The position numbers were made by a program, and so were the translations under genes. 60,159 nt of DNA, from NCBI GenBank assembly GCA_964385175.1, contig CAYLNL010000014.1:1-60159 (forward strand), in the 5' to 3' direction. Positions 1 through 7,204 of this stretch are shown piece after piece. Source of the DNA: CAYLNL01 sp964385175 (GTDB lineage Bacteria; Bacteroidota; Bacteroidia; Flavobacteriales; Flavobacteriaceae). Each line of letters begins with the position of its first letter. Position 1 is the stretch's first letter. The notes beneath the pieces were generated by a model, which was not told the origin of the DNA, did not search any database, and worked only from the letters and a program-made list of their open reading frames with translations.

Positions 1-1337
1 AAAAACACCTGCCCCACGAAGCCTGGCACGTAGTACAACAAAAGCAGGGGAGAGTACAACCCACCACCCAGCTAAAGGGCAAGGTCAATATTAACGATGA
101 CAGCAGTTTGGAAAAAGAAGCGGATGTGATGGGGGCGAAAGCGATGCAAATGCAAGCCTTCCCGGGCCGTCAACCCGATACAGTACAAGCAACTCTAACA
201 AATGTTTCACTACAAAAAGCGAATGCGGTGCTACAAGGAGTATTTGTAGGTTTTGGGCTTGCCGCACCCGGCTGGGGGGCAAACAACGCCGGCTTACCAG
301 GTGCGATGGATGTTTTCCCGGGAGGCGGCCTTGTCAATGTAGGAGGTGGGCAACAAGGAGGAGGCACCGCGCGCACTATTGATATTGCCTCTAAAAGTGT
401 ATATACCCCTCCCGGTCAATTAGGAGGATTTACTAATTTTTCTAATTTATATGGTAATAAAATTCTTTTTCAACCCGGTGGAAAAGCCAAGCGATACACC
501 CATTTACACATAATAAACGGAAAAACCCATGGCCCCGGAACAGCAGATAATTTAACCTTAGGCTCAACGGGAGATAATAACGCCCATCGGGCGCAGGTAG
601 AAGACCCTATTCGGAATGGGCTTGGAGCCATTGATACGGCAACTACTTATTTTAACAATATGGCCGCCACACCTCCCGATTTCCTGGAAGCAGGTAAAGC
701 CTACTGGGATGTAAAGGGAGGAGGCCCCTTAGCTATGGTGGGCGCTAAAGGTGCACCCCCTGCTTCAAAAATTCTCTCCGGCGGCGTTTTAAAACCTTAT
801 ACCCATTTAGCAGACCCTAACGCCTTGCTCGCTGCAGATACGCGGTGGGCTCATTATACGGTTGCTCCTAATTATGGAGGCGCCCTATCGCCAACCATTC
901 GCGCCAATATGACCCTTGTATATACCGCCCGGCATGAAGATGAATTAGATACCATAGACAACACTTTGGTAGTACCTATGGCGCCTCCTGCACGCGCACC
1001 CGCAAGAGCTGCCTTAACCAACGCAAAAAATGCCTTAAATGCAGCCGTTACCCCTGTAGCACTTGCTGGAGGAGTAGGCGGCGTACTGGCAGCGGCAAAC
1101 CTGGCGGCAGATGGGTTTGTTACCGGGCATTTTGCGAAACCTCCAGCTGTTGTAACCTACCAGACCAACATGGCTAAGGAATTGACCAACATGAACAATT
1201 TTGCTGCATGGGCTGCGGTTGCCTTCCCAACCGCCCTTATTTGCGATGCCGATTTATACAGAGCGTCATACGACCCGGCGAATGTTTGGTTTAAACGCTC
1301 TGAAGTCCAAACCAATATTCCGATTAATCAAAATTAG
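1..1337 (+). CDS. DUF4157 (eCIS-associated) effector, 5' end outside window
   Basis: The open frame runs in from the left edge (first full codon at base 3), so the gene start is missing. The first ~50 residues are the end of a DUF4157 module with the motif HEAWHVVQQ (an HExxH pattern), followed by VNINDDSSLEKEADVMGAKA. These are almost identical to the second copy at 3177-4769. After that the protein is unrelated to the paralog: a Gly/Ala-rich stretch, then HLHIINGKTHGPG..NLTLGS..NNAHRAQVE, which resembles the His/Asn core of DNA/RNA non-specific endonuclease-like toxin domains. DUF4157 proteins are known cargo of extracellular contractile injection systems. The nuclease-like reading is an inference from motif memory. 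The gene ends 29 bases before a methyltransferase-TPR gene on the same strand. Confidence 0.8.
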   Translation, partial: KHLPHEAWHVVQQKQGRVQPTTQLKGKVNINDDSSLEKEADVMGAKAMQMQAFPGRQPDTVQATLTNVSLQKANAVLQGVFVGFGLAAPGWGANNAGLPGAMDVFPGGGLVNVGGGQQGGGTARTIDIASKSVYTPPGQLGGFTNFSNLYGNKILFQPGGKAKRYTHLHIINGKTHGPGTADNLTLGSTGDNNAHRAQVEDPIRNGLGAIDTATTYFNNMAATPPDFLEAGKAYWDVKGGGPLAMVGAKGAPPASKILSGGVLKPYTHLADPNALLAADTRWAHYTVAPNYGGALSPTIRANMTLVYTARHEDELDTIDNTLVVPMAPPARAPARAALTNAKNALNAAVTPVALAGGVGGVLAAANLAADGFVTGHFAKPPAVVTYQTNMAKELTNMNNFAAWAAVAFPTALICDADLYRASYDPANVWFKRSEVQTNIPINQN

Positions 1338-1366
1338 CACCTTCTATACCTACCAATAAGCTGACT

Positions 1367-2932
1367 ATGGATAACCATGAACATACTACTAACATAATCC
1401 TGGAACAAGGCGTATGGCTCGGAGAGTCTGCTCTGTGGAAACGAGTAGGCGAATTTTACCAGGATAAAGGAATTTCGGCATGGAATGGCAATGTTCCCTA
1501 CCAGGTTACCAGCAATCCTTGTATTGCCGTTTCGTATGTAGAAACGATACTTGCCTTCCTGGAAGATTGGGTTGAACAAAACGGGTCTTTTACGCAACCT
1601 TGCCGCATTATTGAAGTAGGAGCGGGTCATGGCAATTTCTCCCTGATGATGCTGCGCGTATTGGCACACAAACAAGCCTATTTCCAGGCATTGGGAATAT
1701 CGGTTCAGTATATAATTACCGATTTGGCTGCCAGCAATGTAGAAGAGTGGAAACGCAATGCCTTCCTGAAAGACTGGTTCGGTTCCGGGCATCTTCAGGT
1801 TACTGTTTTTGACGGCATGACGCAAAATGAGCTTTCCATAGACTCAAAACCTGTAGAATTTGGCGACGCTCCCTCTGTTTTTATAGCTAACTACCTGTTC
1901 GATTCCCTGCCGCACGAGGCATTCCTGCTAAAAGATAATACCCTGCAAAGGGCTAAAACGCTTCTTACAACCCATCCTGATAAAACAGACGACCCGCAAC
2001 AGTGGATGTTGAGCTTAGATTTTGAACCCTGTTCGTGGGATGATTTAGCAGTTTCAACGGCAGGCTTACTGCGCGAGTATGAAAAAATAGAAGTAGAAGG
2101 ATGTATTTTGCTGCCCGTTGGCGCCATTTCCTGTATTGAAAACCTGCGGTATATGAGCCAGGATAGGTTTTTGCTGTTGTGTTCAGATAAGGGACTTTCT
2201 TCCCAAAATAGCATAAAAAACAGAACCCCTGCCGAGATAACAGCCTTTGTAAATGCTTCTATGATAGTAAATCTGCACGCCCTCATGCTCTATTTTCAAC
2301 ACGAGGGTGGCTGCGCCTGGATGCAAACCACCCAACAAGAGTTTCTCGCCTCTGCCGCTTATGGCATAGGCGTTAACCCACTGCATACGCATCGCACAAA
2401 CCGGGCGTTTTCACAACAGCTCGATAAAAATAGCCCCGGCGACCTGTACAGCTTATCTACCCAACTCATAAACCACCGCTTTACCTTAAGCCTTGGAAAT
2501 ATGATATCCCTGTTAAAACTAATGGAATGGGACCCCGCCGTTTTTGAAAACCTGCACGACGCCATATTTAACTACCTGCCAAGCGCCCAACCAACGGAAA
2601 TCTCAGATTTAGTAAATGCACTTCCCTTAATTGCGGCATACCGCTATGCTATCCCTGGTTCTGGAGACACTCTCTTTCGCATCGCCCATCTCCTGCAAAC
2701 CCTGCAACAATGGCAAGCTGCCATCGATATCTATCAATCCAGGATAGAAGAACAGGGAGAAACAGCAGAGGTATTATACAATCTTGGGCTGTGCTATAAT
2801 GCTATGGAAAAAACAGACTTAGCCCTAACGTCATTTGAACGCGCTGTACAACTGAACCCAGATTTTCTCCTTGCCCAGGGATGGTTATACAAGTTCCATA
2901 AGTTGCATAATCTACCAGGAAGCAATTCTTAA
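1367..2932 (+). CDS. MidA-like SAM-dependent methyltransferase with C-terminal TPR
   Basis: This is a 521-residue protein. A glycine-rich SAM-binding loop, IIEVGAGHGNFSLMML, lies near residues 82-97, and ANYLFDSLPHEAF follows. That arrangement resembles the MidA/NDUFAF7 (DUF185) family, whose members methylate protein arginines. The C-terminus (about 440-510) contains at least one clear tetratricopeptide unit (VLYNLGLCYNAMEKTDLALTSFERAVQLNP). It starts 29 bases after the upstream DUF4157 effector and is followed by a hairpin repeat, so the two may be cotranscribed. No signal peptide is seen, so it should be cytoplasmic. Its position between two DUF4157 effectors suggests it modifies or escorts them, but that is an inference. 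An unrelated protein methyltransferase role is the alternative. Confidence 0.65.
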   Translation: MDNHEHTTNIILEQGVWLGESALWKRVGEFYQDKGISAWNGNVPYQVTSNPCIAVSYVETILAFLEDWVEQNGSFTQPCRIIEVGAGHGNFSLMMLRVLAHKQAYFQALGISVQYIITDLAASNVEEWKRNAFLKDWFGSGHLQVTVFDGMTQNELSIDSKPVEFGDAPSVFIANYLFDSLPHEAFLLKDNTLQRAKTLLTTHPDKTDDPQQWMLSLDFEPCSWDDLAVSTAGLLREYEKIEVEGCILLPVGAISCIENLRYMSQDRFLLLCSDKGLSSQNSIKNRTPAEITAFVNASMIVNLHALMLYFQHEGGCAWMQTTQQEFLASAAYGIGVNPLHTHRTNRAFSQQLDKNSPGDLYSLSTQLINHRFTLSLGNMISLLKLMEWDPAVFENLHDAIFNYLPSAQPTEISDLVNALPLIAAYRYAIPGSGDTLFRIAHLLQTLQQWQAAIDIYQSRIEEQGETAEVLYNLGLCYNAMEKTDLALTSFERAVQLNPDFLLAQGWLYKFHKLHNLPGSNS

Positions 2933-2959
2933 ATCGCCGCCAAAACAGACTCATAACCT

Positions 2960-3024
2960 GCTACGCAAAGTCTCCCGACTTTGCGTAAATGCCGTTCCGA
3001 ATCTAAGAGGCTTTGGAGAGCAGG
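2960..3024. repeat. 65-bp hairpin repeat, copy 1
   Basis: The core is a perfect 11-bp inverted repeat (tacgcaaagtc / gactttgcgta at 2962-2972 and 2977-2987) with a 4-base loop. It is followed by a conserved tail containing gaggctttggagagcagg. A second copy with the same tail lies at 6846-6910, and more diverged matter at about 6952-7000. It sits 27 bases past the stop of the methyltransferase gene and could also act as a transcription stop, although no T-run follows the stem. The conserved non-hairpin tail is why I call it a dispersed element and not just a terminator. Confidence 0.7.
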
Positions 3025-3102
3025 GGACAACCTGTTTTATGTAAACTATTGATGTTCGTTTTGAAAAGAGATGCAATTAAAAAAATTATAGCTGCTGATG
3101 TA

Positions 3103-3131
3103 TTGGAGTATCAGAATAAACACTACATTCG
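3103..3131 (+). promoter_or_regulatory. possible promoter of second DUF4157 effector
   Basis: TTG at 3103-3105 and TACATTCG at 3124-3131 are 18 bases apart. This approximates the Bacteroidota pattern TTTG / TAnnTTTG, with one mismatch in the -7 box. The start codon follows at 3177. The assignment is weak. Confidence 0.3.
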
Positions 3132-3176
3132 TTTACAAAATCCAAAGCCCGTTATATCGTCTTATCCATAAACCGT

Positions 3177-4769
3177 ATGCACAGCCACCAAGCGCCTGAA
3201 AATAAAACCCATTCCCCAGCAAAAGCTCCCGCCCAGAAACAGGGCGAAACAGAACCCGTTTCCCATTTCCAGGACCACCGCACCCGCACCCTCCAGCTAC
3301 AACACCTCCAACACCTCGCCCATACCAACCCCCGCATCCGGCAAACCCTGCAACTACAAGCCCGCATACAACAACACACCTTAAATACTGCGCAGCGAAT
3401 AGAAACCGAAGAAGAAGAAGAACAAAACCCTGCCCAGGGCAAATTTGAAACCATTCAAAAACAAGCCGAACCCCCTGCAAGCAACAACACCGGTCTGCCT
3501 GACACTTCGGCAAGCTCAGTGCAGGCAACTCAACGAAAATCAGCTAATAAAAACAATACCGGCTTACCAGATACTTTAAAATCCGGTATTGAAAACCTTT
3601 CCGGCTACTCTCTGGACGATGTAAAAGTACATTACAACTCCCCCGCACCCGCACAGTTGCAGGCGCATGCGTATGCGCAAGGCACAGACATACACCTGGC
3701 GCCCGGGCAGGAAAAGCACCTCCCCCACGAAGCCTGGCACGTGGTACAGCAAAAGCAGGGGAGAGTGCAACCCACCACCCAGCTAAAGGGCAAGGTAAAT
3801 ATTAACGATGATAGCGGTTTGGAAAAAGAAGCCGACGTGATGGGGGCAAAAGCCCTGCAATTCACCTCCAAAACAGGCAAAGCTGTGCAGCGAAAAGCAG
3901 GTACTCTCCTCACAAATCCCGTAACCCAGCGCGCCCTCGCAAAAGACAAGCTCAACGTAGCGGGAGAAGACCATGACGAATCGGGGGCGCGGAGAGGCGC
4001 TGAAGCGAGGTTTACAACTGAAGAAACCGGCGGCAAGTATTGGACGGAGAGCGATTTTCTCGTTACTATCTCCATCCCGCAGGAAGGCATATCCGGGCAG
4101 GTAGAAGCAGACCCCCTTTTATTGCAATGGTTCAACGGCCTTCAGTTTCTCTCTGATTTTATAGAAGGCTTTCGCCAGAACATCCTTGCTCTCTTTACCT
4201 CCTCCGTAGAATGGAGCATAGAAGATTTTAAAGACAAAGTGAACCTCGTTTCCGGTACCACCCGGAACATGCTGGATACGTTTGAAAAATTAAGGAGCCA
4301 AGACCCCACCCAACGAAAACTCCTCAACCAGCAAAACAACATCTCCACCATCGAAAAGATATTGGCGCAAGCCGAGGTGATACAGCGCATCCGGGTAGCC
4401 GAAGCGAGCTTCCGCGGAAAAGCCGCCCAGTTAGCCTCCTTATTGCGGCAAGCCGACCCTTCTACTCACCGTGACCTCGTAAAGAAAAATTTTAACGTAA
4501 CCGATGAATTGGATGTTTTAATTAGGGGGGTAGAAATACTCAAAGATGCCGCCGATTTTAAGTTAAACCGCAGGCAGGTAAGTTTTGTCCGCAGTCTTAA
4601 TATGGCAGATGCCGCCCAGAAAAACCACACCGCAATAGGCGTATGGAAAATTGGCGAGCAACACGCCCAGGACATCAAACAAGGCTGGCAAAATGCAACC
4701 TTTAACCTACTCACCCAAGCCGAATTCAACGCCCTATTGATAGAGTGGGCGTCCAAAAACAGTACCTGA
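3177..4769 (+). CDS. DUF4157 (eCIS-associated) effector, complete
   Basis: This is a 530-residue protein without a Sec signal. Residues 1-95 are hydrophilic and rich in Gln/His with a poly-Glu run. The phrase NNTGLPDT occurs twice (near 103 and 127). The DUF4157 module spans about 127-225 with GYSLDDVKVHYNS and HEAWH at 184-188, a zinc-metalloprotease-like HExxH pattern. The C-terminal half (about 250-530) is unrelated to the paralog at the left edge. It begins with LNVAGEDHDESGARRGAEAR and is then mostly helical, ending in a stretch rich in Trp and Ala. Such proteins are known as cargo of extracellular contractile injection systems; the activity of this C-terminus is unknown to me. No sheath, tube or baseplate gene is visible nearby. 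Confidence 0.85.
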   Translation: MHSHQAPENKTHSPAKAPAQKQGETEPVSHFQDHRTRTLQLQHLQHLAHTNPRIRQTLQLQARIQQHTLNTAQRIETEEEEEQNPAQGKFETIQKQAEPPASNNTGLPDTSASSVQATQRKSANKNNTGLPDTLKSGIENLSGYSLDDVKVHYNSPAPAQLQAHAYAQGTDIHLAPGQEKHLPHEAWHVVQQKQGRVQPTTQLKGKVNINDDSGLEKEADVMGAKALQFTSKTGKAVQRKAGTLLTNPVTQRALAKDKLNVAGEDHDESGARRGAEARFTTEETGGKYWTESDFLVTISIPQEGISGQVEADPLLLQWFNGLQFLSDFIEGFRQNILALFTSSVEWSIEDFKDKVNLVSGTTRNMLDTFEKLRSQDPTQRKLLNQQNNISTIEKILAQAEVIQRIRVAEASFRGKAAQLASLLRQADPSTHRDLVKKNFNVTDELDVLIRGVEILKDAADFKLNRRQVSFVRSLNMADAAQKNHTAIGVWKIGEQHAQDIKQGWQNATFNLLTQAEFNALLIEWASKNST

Positions 4770-4797
4770 GCGCTGCAACATAGGCAACCCCCCCTGC

Positions 4798-4923
4798 TTT
4801 TAGACGAGTAAAAAAACTTAAAAAATACCTTGCTTTTTAGAAAGTCGCCCGGTATCTTTACGCTGCCCTGGATATATTCTTCCAAACAACCCACTCTCCC
4901 TGCTGCGAAAAGTTAGTTTTTTA
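4798..4923. repeat. duplicated promoter/leader region, copy 1
   Basis: About 125 bases, from ttttagacgag to tgctgcgaaaa..ttagttttt, are repeated almost exactly at 7045-7172. Each copy precedes one of the two S74 fibre genes. The duplication continues in diverged form into the signal-peptide codons (MKKLYF.. versus MKNLYF..), so the two genes arose by tandem duplication together with their control region. Confidence 0.85.
4830..4860 (+). promoter_or_regulatory. promoter of short S74 fibre gene
   Basis: TTG at 4830-4832 and TATCTTTA at 4853-4860 are 20 bases apart. This is close to the Bacteroidota TTTG / TAnnTTTG consensus. The identical arrangement stands in front of the paralog at 7077-7107, which supports function. 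The predicted leader is about 87 bases. Confidence 0.5.
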
Positions 4924-4953
4924 ACAAAATGTAAAACATAATTTTTAAAAAGT

Positions 4954-6822
4954 ATGAAAAAACTCTATTTTGCAGCAATTCTCGCGCTCACGTGCGCGGC
5001 TGCGCAGGCGCAAACCAGCTTTGGCGGTATCATAGCCAACGGCACCACGGCCGGTAAGAAAGGTGGAAGTGCCAACTCCTATTTTGGGGACCAGGCAGGT
5101 GTTTCTACTACCGGAGTCTATAACAGCTTCTACGGCGGCCAAAGCGGGTTATACAACACCAATGGGGAGAATAATACTGCTATGGGCTACCAGTCCCTTT
5201 ATATGAACACTACTGCCGGACGCAATGTAGCCGTTGGCGTAGGTGCCTTATTAACCCAATCGTATCCCTACGGAGGGGAAGCCTGGGATAGCGACAACGT
5301 GGCGGTGGGTTTTGAGGCGCTGTACACCAACAATCCTACCTCCAAATTCAACGGCATCAAAAATACGGCTCTGGGAAGTCAGGCGCTTTACAGTAACACC
5401 AGGGGAAACGATAATATCGCTACGGGCTACCAGGCACTTTACAGTAACACCACGGGAAACTATAACACCGCTACGGGCAATAGGGCTCTTTATAGCAACA
5501 CCACGGGAAGTTATAACACTGCTACGGGCAACTCGGCGCTTTTCAACAACAGCGAAGGGGGCTTCAATTCTGCCACCGGAGGTGCGGCGCTTGCCGGCAA
5601 TACTAAAGGAAGCAAAAACACTGCTATGGGCTACCTGGCGCTTGCCGACAACACCATCGGTAGCCTAAATACCGCTACCGGCTACCAGTCCCTTTACAGC
5701 AATACTACTGCCGGGCGCAATGTAGCCATTGGCGTCGGTGCCTTATTAACCCAATCGTATCCGTACGGAGGGGAAGCCTGGGATAGCGACAACGTGGCGG
5801 TGGGTTTTGAAGCGCTGTACACCAACAATCCTACCTCCAAATTCAACGGCATCCAAAATACAGCTTTGGGAAGCCAGGCGCTTTATAGAAACACCACGGG
5901 AAGATATAACACGGCTACCGGCTACCAGGCGCTTTACGGTAACATTGAGGGAAGAGATAACACTGCTATGGGCCACCAGGCGCTTTTCAACAATAGTACG
6001 GGAAGTATTAACACCGCTACCGGCTCTGATGCGCTCTACTACAACACAGAGGGACGTTTCAACACCGCTACTGGCTCTGAAGCGCTTTTCAACAACAGAA
6101 AAGGAAACGGTAATACTGCTGCTGGCTCATTTGCGCTTTATAGCAACACAGAGGGACGTTTCAACACCGCCATTGGCGATATGGCGCTTTCCAACAGCAC
6201 CGTGGGAGATGGCAACACCGCCTTGGGGTCTGGTGCCGATACTTCTATAGATATGCTCTCCAACAGCAGTGCCCTTGGTTATAATGCCCTTGTAAACACT
6301 AGCAACAAAGTTCGGCTGGGAAACGCTGCCGTTACTGCGGTAGAAGGCGCCGTAGCCTACAGCATTGCCTCAGACAAGCAGTTTAATACTAACGTCCGGG
6401 AAAAAGACGTGCAAGGATTGAGTTTTATCAATCGGCTGCGCCCCGTAGTCTATAATTTTGATACGAAGAAATTTACCGAGTTTCTCACCCAAGCTATGCC
6501 GGACAGCATTCGCAGGCGGCACCTGGAAGCTGATTTTAAGCCTTCTACTGCCGTTCGCCAGAGCGGGTTTATCGCGCAGGAAGTGGAACAAGCCGCCCAG
6601 TCAGCAGGATACGATTTCAACGGGTTGCACAAACCCGACAGCGAGCGCGACTACTACAGCCTTGCCTACAGCCAGTTTGTAGTGCCCTTAGTAAAAGCCG
6701 TACAGGAACTTAGCGCCGAAACCAAAGCCCAGCAACACCGCATCGAAAAGCTGCAGCAAGAGGTAGCCGACCTGAAAAAGCGTCTTGTCCAACATCCCCA
6801 AAACTCCCGGCGCCAGCAGTAA
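4954..6822 (+). CDS. secreted repeat fibre protein with S74 chaperone domain (short paralog)
   Basis: This is a 622-residue protein. Residues 1-20 (MKKLYFAAILALTCAAAQAQ) form a Sec signal peptide. Residues ~30-440 are tandem 17-residue units of the form xNTATGxxALxSNTTGx, a predicted beta-roll like the heads of YadA-type adhesins. A Peptidase_S74 intramolecular chaperone domain starts at Ser473 (SDKQFNTNV), with LSFINRLRPVVYNF, GFIAQEVEQ and DYYSLAYSQFVVPLVKAVQEL. This family trimerises fibres and often self-cleaves before that Ser. A coiled coil ends the protein (~590-615). Unlike its neighbour it lacks a T9SS sorting domain, but a relic lies in frame downstream (6904-6972), so anchoring may have been lost. 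A surface adhesin is the likeliest role. Confidence 0.85.
   Translation: MKKLYFAAILALTCAAAQAQTSFGGIIANGTTAGKKGGSANSYFGDQAGVSTTGVYNSFYGGQSGLYNTNGENNTAMGYQSLYMNTTAGRNVAVGVGALLTQSYPYGGEAWDSDNVAVGFEALYTNNPTSKFNGIKNTALGSQALYSNTRGNDNIATGYQALYSNTTGNYNTATGNRALYSNTTGSYNTATGNSALFNNSEGGFNSATGGAALAGNTKGSKNTAMGYLALADNTIGSLNTATGYQSLYSNTTAGRNVAIGVGALLTQSYPYGGEAWDSDNVAVGFEALYTNNPTSKFNGIQNTALGSQALYRNTTGRYNTATGYQALYGNIEGRDNTAMGHQALFNNSTGSINTATGSDALYYNTEGRFNTATGSEALFNNRKGNGNTAAGSFALYSNTEGRFNTAIGDMALSNSTVGDGNTALGSGADTSIDMLSNSSALGYNALVNTSNKVRLGNAAVTAVEGAVAYSIASDKQFNTNVREKDVQGLSFINRLRPVVYNFDTKKFTEFLTQAMPDSIRRRHLEADFKPSTAVRQSGFIAQEVEQAAQSAGYDFNGLHKPDSERDYYSLAYSQFVVPLVKAVQELSAETKAQQHRIEKLQQEVADLKKRLVQHPQNSRRQQ
5191..5391. 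repeat. 201-bp internal direct repeat, copy 1
   Basis: This stretch of the short S74 gene is repeated at 5686-5886 with few substitutions and no length change (offset 495 bases, a multiple of three). It encodes the longer spacer containing GVGALLTQSYPYGGEAWDSD and NVAVGFEALYTNNP. A related spacer occurs twice in the paralog (around 8790-8950 and 9200-9350). Confidence 0.8.
5686..5886. repeat. 201-bp internal direct repeat, copy 2
   Basis: This is the second copy of the 5191-5391 segment within the same reading frame. The near identity suggests recent internal duplication of a block of fibre units. Confidence 0.8.
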
Positions 6823-6845
6823 AACTGATATAGCAGCTGAGCATT

Positions 6846-6910
6846 GCTACGCAAAGTCCCCCGGCTTTGCGTAAATGCCGTTTCGAATCCAAGAGGCTTT
6901 GGAGAGCAGG
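6846..6910. repeat. 65-bp hairpin repeat, copy 2
   Basis: This copy matches 2960-3024. It has tacgcaaag / ctttgcgta arms at 6848-6856 and 6865-6873 and the same tail ending ggctttggagagcagg. It lies between the stop of the short S74 gene and the in-frame relic of its T9SS domain, so insertion of this element could have disrupted that gene's 3' end. Confidence 0.7.
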
Positions 6911-6972
6911 CTATTTCTGATGACTTCGCGCTCTACCAAAACGTGCCCAACCTGTTGCGTAAAGTTTCCTGA
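6904..6972 (+). pseudogene. relic of a T9SS C-terminal sorting domain
   Basis: In the same frame as the short S74 gene, and beyond its stop (6820-6822) and two further stops (6826, 6838), the sequence reads EQAISDDFALYQNVPNLL and ends at tga 6970-6972. The neighbouring long paralog has LPEGFALYQNVPNPF at the start of its sorting domain. The match of FALYQNVPN in the correct frame indicates a decayed remnant. The remainder of the domain is missing. Confidence 0.65.
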
Positions 6973-7044
6973 CGTTGCATGACCTGGAGCAGGAAGACTT
7001 TGCGTGATGAAACTCCGAAGTTAGGGGGCTTATAAAAGCAGGAG

Positions 7045-7172
7045 TTTTAGACGAGTAAAAAAACTTAAAAAATACCTTGCTTTTTAGAAAGTCGCCCGGT
7101 ATCTTTACGCTGCCCTGAATCTATTCTTCTAAACAACCCACTCTCCCTGCTGCGAAAAAAATTAGTTTTTTT
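7045..7172. repeat. duplicated promoter/leader region, copy 2
   Basis: This is the second copy of 4798-4923, lying upstream of the long S74 gene. It differs from copy 1 by only a few bases and an A-run length change. Confidence 0.85.
7077..7107 (+). promoter_or_regulatory. promoter of long S74 fibre gene
   Basis: TTG at 7077-7079 and TATCTTTA at 7100-7107 have the same spacing as in the duplicated copy at 4830-4860. The gene starts at 7205. Confidence 0.5.
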
Positions 7173-7204
7173 AGTATCGTATAATTTTAAAATTGTAAAA
7201 AACC

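Noticed and set aside
3133..3528. Minus-strand Cys/Gly-rich open frames opposite the second DUF4157 gene
   Set aside because: They are antisense artefacts of the Gln/His-rich N-terminal coding region of a clear gene on the plus strand.
5312..6250. Long open frames in the second plus-strand frame inside the short S74 gene
   Set aside because: The repeat unit is 51 bases, a multiple of three, so every frame stays open through the tandem region. The products lack signals and known domains, while the main frame has a signal peptide and S74 domain.
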